The position numbers and the translations under genes are program-made. Shown in pieces: positions 54,971 through 64,000 of a stretch of DNA of 64,000 bases (its first letter is position 1; each line of letters begins with the position of its first letter). Source of the stretch: Apiotrichum sp. Y4204 (taxonomy: Eukaryota > Basidiomycota > Tremellomycetes > Trichosporonales > Trichosporonaceae); contig JAMYHL010000053.1 in assembly GCA_025531455.1 (NCBI GenBank), positions 62,001-126,000 of the forward strand, read 5' to 3'. The notes below the pieces were generated by a model. That model had not been told where the DNA came from, made no database searches, and was given only the letters and a program-made list of their open reading frames with translations.

Positions 54971-55918
54971 TTACATGACCTCGTTCCAGCAGTAGCCCTT
55001 AACCATCGCCGTGCCGCAGTCGCTTCCGGGAAGGTGGGGCGCTGTCTCCTTGGTGCCACAGCTCTTCTTGCCACAGGAGCACTTGGGCCACTGGAGTCAG
55101 TTGGAACAACAGCGACGTCACTCACCCAACCGTTGTAGTCGACGCACGACTGCCTCGACCTCGGGGGAGCAGCACCGCAACGGCCCTTGTAGCCGACCCC
55201 CTTGATGAATGTGCAAATCTTACCGCCGTGGTTTCTGCTCGTCAGCGCCGCAGCTTCAATCAACTCACTTAAAGCAGGGAACCTTGTAGGCGCGCTTCTC
55301 GTGACCCTCGCCGTCGCGCGCCTCGTGCTCGTGGCTGTGGTCGTGGTTCTCGCGCGTGCCAAAGTCGTAGACGTACGTGTTGCCGCGCTTCCAGGCAGGA
55401 GAGCGGGGCGTGTGGAGGTAGATGACACCGTCGCGGATGACATTGTGTTCGACGCCGTGGACATCGTCGTTCTGCCTGCGGCCAAGGACCTGGAGATCGC
55501 CGTCGACCTCGTCGATCGTGCCGTCGTCGTCTGCGCCGCGGCGCTCGAGCTTGTTGCGGCGGAGGACGCCGTGCTCGTCTGCCTCCACGATCGAGCGGCC
55601 GTGGTGCACCATCGCGTCACGGACAGGGAAGTAGGAGCGGAGCTCGGAGCGCTCGGCAAACCAGAACCAGCCGCGCTTCTCCTGCTCGGCCCACGCCTCG
55701 GGGTACGAGCGGACCATCTTGTGCATTTCAGCGCGCGCGTGGAACGGCATGTCGATACGCGCAAAGCCGATGAGGCGGGGCTTGAGGTCGGGACCGAGCG
55801 AGCGAATGTACTGCTGCTCAAAGTCGGCGATAGCGCTGGGCTCGGGGTCGGCCTCAGGGAGGGCCGTCGCGAGCGCGAGCGGGATGAGGAGGACTTGGGC
55901 AATTGAGGGGAAGAGCAT
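54971..55918 (-). CDS. Secreted Cys/His-rich orphan protein
   Basis: Exons 55918-55269, 55234-55126 and 55090-54971 join in frame to 292 residues; the first intron is only 34 nt. The start shows a signal peptide (MLFPSIAQVLLIPLALATAL). Dibasic sites (LGRRQ, LERRG, HEKRA) could be Kex2 sites. A His/Asp/Glu-rich stretch, ENHDHSHEHEARDGEGHEKR, lies before the first intron and may bind metal. The C-terminal 75 residues are Cys-rich (ICTFIKGVGYKGRCG, SCVDYNGWWPKCSCGKKSCG, DCGTAMVKGYCW), probably disulphide-bonded. A TATA box lies about 50 bp upstream. I do not recognise a family; an extracellular or cell-wall role is inferred from the signal peptide only. Confidence 0.75.
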
Positions 55919-55966
55919 GATGAGATGTTCTCGATGGGGAGACGACAGAGATGAGAATATGCCTCA

Positions 55967-55974
55967 TTTTTATA
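55967..55974 (-). promoter_or_regulatory. TATA box of the secreted Cys/His-rich gene
   Basis: On the minus strand the sequence reads TATAAAAA, about 49 bp before the start codon at 55918. Confidence 0.7.
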
Positions 55975-58757
55975 TCTTCACTAGGGAGAATGCGACCATT
56001 GTTACGGACATGGCCTGGGAGGGGGAGTTGCGGGCCTGGGGAAATGCCGCATAGGCAAAGTCAGTCCATCGCGAGCTGATTCGGTGCAGAGATTCCGCGG
56101 AAACGAGCAATGGAAGGCGGAAAACTGCAAGGTCGAAGAAATGGATGGCAGGTGACGATCGTCACGGCGGTGACCGGGCTCGGGCGAAGCCGTGGGGAGT
56201 CTACATGTCAGGCGGTGGTAGCAGAGCGGGGCGAGTGCTGCGCTCTCGATCTCGCGAAGGAGACTCCGGCGGGTATCTGTAAAGTGGATCACTGCCTTGC
56301 GGGTGAGCAAGCCGCGAACAGGCCTGGAGAAAGCGGCGTGAAAGTCGCGAGCAAGTAGTGGGCAAGCCGTCAGCACAAGCCACGGATGAAGAGGCACCCG
56401 CCGAGCGATGAGCTTCAGGCGCGGCTGAGACACCTTGAATCCAAGCAAGATGTCAGAGCTGAGGAGCATTAATCTCGACCACGAGCTGAATGACGAGCAC
56501 AGCACTCTCAGAGGACACACGACGCGCCCGCGGCGTGACAATAATCCAAACCCAGGTTGCAAAGGCCTGCAACCCGCAGGAGAGGGTGTGTCGAGATGTT
56601 ACAGTGACCAGTACAGCAAGCAGTGGTATTGATACCCCCAAAATGCCTATCTCGAACTGTTCCGCCGCTTCCGCTGCTTCTGAATGTGTGCCTTATCTCT
56701 GTGGCGTGTGTGGGGCAATAAAATAGTTAATTGTTATCTCGGCAACAAGCGCGATACAGAGTTGTCATTCACCATTCAGTCATCCACAACACAGGCAGAA
56801 AAGTGCAGTGGAACAGGCGCGGTCGTGTCGTCACGTAAAACATACTACTCAACCTTACAACGAGATCCCAGCTCCGACTCCTGCAAACCTGCAATTGTGT
56901 ACGGGAGTACCAGTGCTCCGATGGTTTGAGGGTTCCCCCGTTCCCGCGGTGAGCCGTTCTTGGCCGTTCTCCGAACAGCGCGTGGCGGTGCCCAGGCGAC
57001 TCGAGACTGGCGACTGTTGCTCGGCGTTTGTTTTGGTCTCACACGCGCACCGCACTCTACAGCCCTCCGACGTTCCGACGGCTTTCGGTGTCGCGTACGA
57101 TGGCATCGCACGAGCTGCTCCATTGGAATCTCTCAGCTGATGCCCCCCAGATCGGAATGCTATGCTTTACAGCTCATGCTTATTCTCCTGATTCTCCCTG
57201 CCGAGCTACCGCGAACCACCAAACCTTATCGACAGGCATTACAGAAATGCCGCTGGAATGAACATGTTGCCGCTGAATGTCTCCCTGAGCCCATGTCGGG
57301 GTTGTGCAGTGCATTATGCGTCACTGTAAGATCGTTCTGTGCTCGCCGGCGTCATCCTCTGCCCCTCGTGCTCATCACATCTCCCATCTGTTAGGGGCTC
57401 TCTAGACGCTCCTCACGACGACACTGCGACACCTCGCTTCTGGGTGTTATAACCACCCTCCTCCCCATCTTATATGACCTGGACAAAAGCACCATCATGC
57501 TTAGGGTTGCGGAACGCTCTTGCTTGGCAGTGTCATTGCTTCGAATCCGCCCGGACGCGGGGTGCGGTCCGAAGGGAGAAGAGTGGGTTTTAAATGAGGG
57601 AAAACGAAAAGGCGATGTCTCTGCTGGTTTGAGGGTGCAGAGAACGGTGGGTGGGAGACGGTGAGGTGGATTAACAGCTCCCAGGCTTCATAGCCGTCCT
57701 TTCCCTGTGTGAGGTGTCTCGGGCCACTGAATAGCAGAAGGGACCAGAGCCCAGGCCAATTTCACGACTGTTGGCACCGACTTCGTTGCGAGCAGCAGAT
57801 TTGGTCAGTGGCGACTTCATCTTTGCCTTACCACGCAGCTCCCCCAGACGCGATGACTGCAGCCACGTTGCGATAGGCCTATTGAAATTATCTGGTGCAA
57901 GCCCACTGGCACTCATTGGGGACAAGGCCGACCACGTTCGGAGGGCGTCCTTGTGGCACCGAGTGTGACATACGGCTGAGCCACGATTGGAGCTCGCGTC
58001 GAGCTGACGGTGAACGAGTCCACTTACTTCATTATTATGTGCTGCGCCAACTCCGTTTCACTTCGGAGTCACTTGCTTAGATTTGATTTACGAGCTACTG
58101 ACATCTCCATGGCGCTTTATATGTCTGGCGAGGTTTCGCACGGCTTGCCACAGCTCGCCAAACCCCACTACGCCACTCGGGCTCGGCTCCTACCGGCTTC
58201 CAACATCCTCCTTTGATGATTCACTGTTCACCTGCTCAATGTCCACGTAGCACGGCACCACGCCTAACCACCCTACGACTTCAGTAGATTGCTGCGACTC
58301 ACGCAGATGTGGTCCATCAGACATCGCTCCGCAGACTCTTTAGCTTATCTCTTTTTGGGAAGGAAACAGGACTCGCGGTTCGCGGATTAGGAGCTCAAGA
58401 GGTCAGCTTTTTTCATTGCGGAAACTGGGGACGAGGAGGGCATACAGGTCCAACAGGCAAGGGCCCATCCAGTAAGTTCAAAGGGCGCCTTTGGCATGGC
58501 TCGTCAAAGGACGCGATTTCTCATCTGTCTGTTGAACCATCCGAAACTGGCTATTTTGACATTGGATACTTGACTCTTACCCGCTGCCACTGATCGCACT
58601 GCTCAAAGCACAATGTCTTGCGCCTCACAGCGGTTGAGAGCTACTCGCCGCAGAAGGCTGGCTGAACGTGTCGGACGTGCTGAGCTGCCGAACAGATACA
58701 ACTTTGGACGCCGCGCTGAACGTACAGTAAGCCTACTGTTGACTCTGACGTGCCGCT

Positions 58758-58764
58758 ATATATA
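58758..58764 (+). promoter_or_regulatory. TATA box of the CPL1-like gene
   Basis: A tatatat word within gctatatatactgg lies about 90 bp before the ATG at 58854. Confidence 0.6.
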
Positions 58765-58853
58765 CTGGATGTATCAGCAACGCCGATCTGCGTTCTTTTA
58801 TCTACCTCTCCTGTTGGTGTAACAGTGCAAGACCGACCAGCTGTCAACACATA

Positions 58854-59937
58854 ATGTTCCGACTCATCCTCGCTCCCCTGCTATTGGCGAACACCGCGAA
58901 AGCAGCCGGTTACGCCGGGTGCTATGAGCAGCTGACTGGCAGCACCGGCGCGGTGTTACAAGGTCTCACTCCTAGCTATACCACCTGTTCGGTATGTGTG
59001 CTGGCTCTTGCCCATGCTGCTCTTGTACATTAGGCGAGAGAAAGATGTCAAGCTCACCAACAGAACCTTTGCAAGGCTAACCCCACCTTCAAGTATTCCT
59101 TCTGGAAACCTGGAGCTCAGGATTGCGCCTGCGGGTTCATGACACCTGAAGCCAACCAAGCCCGAACTGGCGAAATCCTTTCCTGTTCTCCTGTCTCCAC
59201 CAACTGGCTTGTGAGTCGTGACTTAGGATGGAGAGCTCGTAGGGTCAGGCCAAATGAGAGCAACTGCCCGGAGCCTCTATTTACCACCTACATTGCATTG
59301 AACGTCAGAGCCAAAACTTTTACTCGACATTCGTGAGAGCTGGGTGTGCTGCTTCGATAACGCTGGATCCGCGCGACCTCGTGAGCCCTGTGCAGCACTC
59401 TCGACGCAGGACATCGATGAGCTCTTCCAGCTCTGTCGCTACTACGCCGGCGTAGTATTCACTCCTTCCACCGCCACCAACCAATACGAAGCCTATTGCG
59501 TCAACTATCCCCCGACATATACAGCATTTGGCGGATTCACGTGTGGCGGCACAAATGCTTGGTTCTTCTTTAGGCACAGCGCCGCCCAGGCTGCGTCGGG
59601 TTTGGCGCGGCGCTACCAGAGGCCAGTGGATGCGTCGCCGTGCCCCAGCGGCTTCAGCGCGTGTCGGCTCTCAGTAGAGTCAAACGGGTATGAGTGTCTC
59701 GACACGTCGTCCGAGATCGAGTCGTGCGGCGGCTGCCGCTTCGGGAACTATGGGAAGAATGGCACGGCCGTGGGGAAAGAGTACGTCGAATTCTGTGCCC
59801 GCTTATTGACTCGCAGCTGCACTGCTATTCCCGGGCTCCACCGTCGCAGCGCCGTCTGTGTCAATGGACACTGCAGAGCCCTCCTTTGCACCCGTGGCTG
59901 GGACCTTGTCGATGGTCGATCTGCCCCCAGCGGTTAA
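58854..59937 (+). CDS. CPL1/priA-like secreted Cys-rich protein
   Basis: The protein begins with a signal peptide (MFRLILAPLLLANTAKAAGY) followed by a WSC-like Cys segment: GYAGCYEQL, YTTCSARERCQAHQQNLC (across an intron) and KPGAQDCACGFM. The C-terminal half has the basidiomycete priA/CPL1 signature: CPSGFSACRLSVESNGYECL, DTSSEIESCGGCRFGNYG, and after an intron DCTAIPGLHRRSAVCVNGHC then LCTRGWDLVDG. In Cryptococcus the CPL1 protein is a secreted, capsule-linked, host-interacting protein; that role is not implied for this gene. The middle (59210-59345) is unclear: the upstream and downstream Cys blocks are in different frames, and no single canonical intron I tried joins them well. It may be a longer intron (59215 to about 59307), or the gene may carry a frameshift. 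Confidence 0.75.
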
Positions 59938-60330
59938 GCTTGAGGGGCGCGACATCGTACATGAAGTGTTGTATCGTAACAGATTAATTGCAACGCAGGG
60001 CCTGTCAGTTTTGCTGTTACTCAAATTCTAAGTCTTGTCCCGTGGCCCCAAAGGACCGATACTTGTGTGTAATCTGTGTCACATATCAGTGACAGACGAG
60101 CTTTCTCAGCGTTGTGGCTGTCGCGTAAAGGGCATCAAGGAGAACCTAAACCAATGGCAGATGACAGCCACCCAAAGTGCTACTAACGCGTCCTCGCCGT
60201 GGTGACCACTCATGGTCAGTTAACCATGGCCTCCCTGGTACAAGAATAGGTGCATCCGCCCCGAAGGGCCGTACAACGAGAAGTATACTTTTTATTCCAC
60301 GACAATCCCACAAATCTAACCCGATGTTCC
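59938..60330. other. Convergent 3' region between CPL1-like gene and permease
   Basis: These 393 bp lie between stop codons. Nothing beyond 3' UTR sequence is visible; an open frame on the minus strand continues from the permease only if its last intron is ignored. Confidence 0.5.
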
Positions 60331-62373
60331 TCAGCACGAGTACCGGAAGTGCGGGTTCTCTGCCGATTAGCCAGCATTCCTCTCTAATCCACTCACGCTT
60401 ATCAGTCAAGTCTGCCTCGCCGGCGAGCTTGGACTGGTGGTCCCGTTCCTCCTCTGTCATTCCCGAGGCGACAAACTCGGCCTCGCGGCGACGGTTCGTG
60501 CGCACATAGTACCACCACCAGAGACCGGTATTCACGACCGAGATGAGGAGCATGATCGCGCACGTGACGAGACCGTGCGGGTAGTTTGGTGCGTCCTTGG
60601 CTGAAGAGTGAGCTATTTTCAATCGGGGCCACTTACGGATCAAAATCTGGGAGCCGACGGTGTTACCGATACAGTAGCTCATGAGGGAGGCTGCGGAGAG
60701 GAAGGACTTTTTGGTGCGGCCCGCGACATTTACACTCATGAGCGGCCAGAGGATGAAGATGGCGACGACGAAGGTGTGGCAGAAGAGGAATGTGCCCCAC
60801 TTGGTCCAGTTTGAGGTGCCGGCGGGGGCGAGGCCAACGAAGAGCCAGATGCCCGCGCCGACGAGCTGGGTGAAGATTGCGATCGGGAAGCGCGTCCACG
60901 GCTTGTAGTAGATTGACACCGAGGCCGCGATGATAAACACAAAGTTGAGGCCAAACATCGGGAGCGCGTAGAGAATTGTGTTGAGGGATGAGAAGCCGAA
61001 TGATTTCTGGGGTAAGCAACGTAATTAACGCATTTACTCACAAAGATCACAAATTGGAAGGTGGTGAGCGCGCCGTTGGGGATAAGCGCAAAAAAGTTGA
61101 ACGACATGGCGAACCAAAACTGCGCGTCGGTGAGGCACTCGCGCACCTGCTCCCAGCGCCAGGGGTGGTTCTCTCCGCCGCCGGTAGCGTTTGACACGAT
61201 GCGCGCGTGCGCCATGAGCTTCTCGCGCTTGCTGAGCCACCACACCTCGTCGGGGTTGCCGACAAAGACAAACATGATGAGGCCGAAGAAGACGGTCGTC
61301 GCGCCCAGGAAAAGGTTGATCACGCGCCAGCCTGCAATCTTGCCGTCCTCCTGCGCGCGCATCGCAATGTAGTAGATTCCCACGGACATGATGACGTTGA
61401 TGAAGTGGTCTGTGTGAGCGATATCTCTACTTGTTACTCACTCATCGAGTAGTAAACACCCTGACGAAGAGTCTGCTCGCGGCGGAGGTACCATGATGAG
61501 GTGAGGATGGCAAACGCGGGGGTAATGACACTCTCAAACCAGCCCACAAGCACACGGACGACCGACAGCTGCGCATAATTGTTGCACGCGGCGAGACACA
61601 TGACGAGGCCGCCCCAGATCACGACGCACATGCTCAGCGTCCGGCCAAACGGCAGTTTCTGCAGGAGCCACTGCATCGGAATCTGGGCAAAAAAGTAGGC
61701 CATGTCTGAAGTTAGAGAGAGGGTCTACAGTGTGCACTTACAGAAGAACGAGGTGAGGTTTGCGTACTGGTTGCCCACAAGTTTCGTCTCCTCTTTGAGG
61801 CCCTAGGGAGTCAGAACAATTCATCACGAGCTTCAAGCCCCCTTGACACTGAGAGATGCTACTCACGAAGATTACGCCGCTTGCGAGCGACGTCTTGTCA
61901 ATATATTGCAGCTAGACGTCAGCTTTCAGACTTTTGAATCTTGCGTTCGCGAAAGACGTACGCCGTAGGCAACCATCAAAATTGGCATGAGAACAATGTC
62001 AACCTTCAGACGGAAACGCTTGTACTCTTGCGGACTGTGTGTGAGCCTTCGTGTTCATGTTCTATGTGTAGCAGCTGGTGGGTTTCCCGGAGTTGCTTGG
62101 TAGAGGTTTGTCGACGGTGATGATGTTGATTTTCTGCTTTTCGGATTTCTGAGGCACCGCCACATTCACCCTCCCAACCATCCTTGCACCACACGTCCAA
62201 CCCACACACCCACATCGGCACCACTCCAACACTCACGTAAACTCGTGCTCGGCCTGGATGACTTTCTCGGCCTCCTCCTCGTGCTCCACGTCCGCGATGA
62301 CGGGGATGCCGACCTGCTTCTCGTTGAGCACAGAGGCCGAGTCGCTTTTGGTGTCCATGGCGTGGACGGTCAT
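60331..62373 (-). CDS. Dal5-type anion:cation symporter (allantoate permease family, MFS)
   Basis: This plasma-membrane major-facilitator permease belongs to the Dal5/Tna1 family, which imports allantoate, nicotinate, small peptides or other organic anions. The N-terminus (MTVHAMDTKSDSASVLNEKQ) is cytosolic. After a long first intron (about 190 nt) it reads PQEYKRFRLKVDIVLMPILM, LQYIDKTSLASGVIFGL, then VGNQYANLTSFFYMAYFFAQ, GRTLSMCVVIWGGLVMCLAA, VVRVLVGWFESVITPAFAIL, TSSWYLRREQTLRQGVYYSM, and later WPLMSVNVAGRTKKSFLSAA. The last exon, after a 38-nt intron, gives LTDKQNPHFRYSC, matching the conserved LTDxxNPxFRY end of the family. About eight introns. Substrate cannot be told. Confidence 0.9.
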
Positions 62374-64000
62374 GATAAGGCGAGGCGGGGTGTGTGGATA
62401 GCAATCGGCGTCGGCGTGATATAAAACTTGTGGTCTTCAACGCAGGGACGACGCAAGTTCTCGAGGTGTGAGGTTAGCGAAAGTGACAAGCTCTTCTCAT
62501 CTATATACCCCTCCGTGCTCGTCTTCGGGGGTGGCTTCTTGTCAGCTTTTTCTTCCCATGGGACCCCATCCCGATGACAGCGGCCCCGCTCTCTCCCCGG
62601 TCCCCGTGGTCGTGAGAACAGGGGAGTCTCAAAGCCATAGGGGATCTAGACCGCCTGACCGTCCGACTAGACCGGGTACACGAAGTAGGTACAGCGCTGA
62701 ACGCACACCGACGTCTAGGTCGCCGATGGCAACAGTATTGCCGGTCTGTATCTACCCGTCATGTCGGCCACTTCGAGAGGCACGCCTTCTGGATAATTGC
62801 AGATCACCTCGCACGGATGGCCGCGCGGAACGCCGTCGACATCAGCAAGTGTGCAAGTGTGCAGATTTCCAGCCCCCTCAGTTGAGTTCAGTCTAATTCA
62901 GTTCAAGTTCCGAACGCGTGCCTCTTCCTTCACCCATCCCCATCGACCGCGATATCCGCACTTCGGCCAATTAGACAATCAGCTGCACCTTGGCCGCCGG
63001 CGACGTGGTCCAGGCCAAGTCAGGTCCCAAACTTTGTCGTGTCGTGTTACATTCATGTGGTGTGGCCGGCGTCTTGGCGGTACCATGTCGGCGTGATCTC
63101 GGTCCGAGATCGGGGTGCCTTATCGGATGAGTTTGGGTCTTGAGCAACTAACGCCAATTAACCGCCATCGTCGGTGTGCATGTGTTGTGCCTGCCGCGTA
63201 GGAGACTTACCGTTCCGGCCACCGCTCTTGCCCCGAACAACAATGAATGATAGCCGTTGAGTGGTCGGATAGCCCGGTACTCTGCCCGGCGGATTGGAGG
63301 TGTACCGAGCCCCCGGAGCTCGGATGTCGGAGGCGTCCTCCGAGATCCGAGGCCGATGCGGAGCCGACGCGGAGAGCCTCGTTGATCGTGGGGCGACTGC
63401 TGCCAAGACAGGGCGTGTTTAAGTATAAGTGTGTCTAAGTATAAACAAAAGAATCGCGTCTTGTGGGTCTCCAGAGTGTTGACGATTCCTGGTGAGATCG
63501 AGATCGATATGGACATGATTTTCACATGTGTGAGTCACCCTGGGGGCCTGGAGCATGTAGCGTTCTGCTGTGGGTTCAACTGGACTCAATGGTTGGCCAG
63601 AGACAGAGCCCAACCCAATCTTAACACGATGGGGTCAGCGAGTGAGCAGCAGAACACATGGCGTGTGAGCCTGGCCCCCGGACGCTCCTGGTTGAATGTC
63701 AGGTGTTATAATGGCAGAGGTCGGTCGACCTGGCTGTGGTTAACTACTCTTCAACTTGCGTTCATGTTGTAAAAACGAGAGAGAGGGAGAGGGCGACGGA
63801 TAATGCGTTGGAACCCGCACGTGACGGTACTTAGAGCTCGGGCGCTATGAGATTCGAGACCGGCGCACAGGGGGCCGTCGACGACAACGAGACAGAGGAC
63901 GAGGCACGCGTACGCACGGGCCGTTCGCGCAACAGTCCATTGCTTTGACCTACTGGAAGAACAACCGGTCAGAAACTTCCAGGAGACTTCAACTGTCGAG
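62374..64000. other. Right-edge non-coding region
   Basis: No gene is supported in these 1.6 kb. The left part is the promoter of the Dal5-type permease. An open frame near 63431-63772 has no intron signals or family resemblance. A promoter or terminal exon of a gene beyond the window cannot be excluded. Confidence 0.5.

Larger units (their letters stand above)
55919..58853. other. 2.9-kb gene-poor region
   Basis: I see no gene with support between the two divergently transcribed secreted-protein genes. The left end carries the TATA promoter of the minus-strand gene; the right end carries the TATA promoter of the CPL1-like gene. The words between are of mixed composition, less GC-rich than the coding parts, with no repeat structure I could detect by eye. 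Confidence 0.5.

Noticed and set aside
57533..57556. gcttcgaatccgc resembling a tRNA T-loop
   Set aside because: The bases on either side do not pair and no D- or anticodon arm is upstream.
62374..62379. GATAAG word next to the Dal5-type permease start
   Set aside because: It directly abuts the start codon, so it is in the leader and not a likely nitrogen-regulator (GATA factor) site.
63431..63772. 113-codon frame at the right edge
   Set aside because: No homology, no introns, and composition like surrounding non-coding DNA.

Overview
The window looks like a segment of a filamentous or dimorphic basidiomycete yeast chromosome. I infer Tremellomycetes, probably Trichosporonales, from GC-rich coding sequence, many very short GT-AG introns (often 34-47 nt) with CTRAY-like branch points only a few bases before the acceptor, and Cryptococcus-type families such as a CPL1-like secreted protein. 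There are 21 protein-coding genes with reasonable support. I found no rRNA, tRNA, CRISPR array or recognisable transposon. Both window edges fall in non-coding sequence.

Layout, left to right: ESCRT-III VPS60 (+) and the Fe-S adaptor LTO1 (-) converge. LTO1 diverges from argininosuccinate lyase ARG4 (+), which converges on an OPT-family transporter (-). The anaphase-promoting complex subunit APC10 (+) converges on the deubiquitinase UBP14 (-), which diverges from an NmrA-like gene (+). Then come the vacuolar BTN1/CLN3 homologue (+), cytosolic glutamyl-tRNA synthetase (-) and a DUF1746 (Dsc4-like) membrane protein (-). A 1,475-residue AT-hook protein with three identical-spacing C4 fingers (+) follows and is the least explained gene here. 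A RING/coiled-coil E3 (-) diverges from a lipid-kinase-like gene (+) and a metallo-beta-lactamase-fold gene (+). A PAK/STE20 kinase (-) and proteasome activator BLM10 (+) are separated by about 5.9 kb without a supported gene. The right part holds ATG22 (+), a charged-repeat protein (-), an orphan secreted Cys/His-rich protein (-), a CPL1-like secreted protein (+) and a Dal5-type anion permease (-), separated by larger gene-poor stretches.

The genes do not form an operon-like system. There is a loose concentration of ubiquitin-proteasome functions (APC10, UBP14, DUF1746/Dsc4-like, RING E3, BLM10) and endosome/vacuole functions (VPS60, BTN1, ATG22), which I regard as probable coincidence. Exon joints below were derived by reading frame, splice motifs and family similarity. 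They are firm for most genes and uncertain for the 5' ends of BLM10 and the OPT transporter and for the middle of the CPL1-like gene.
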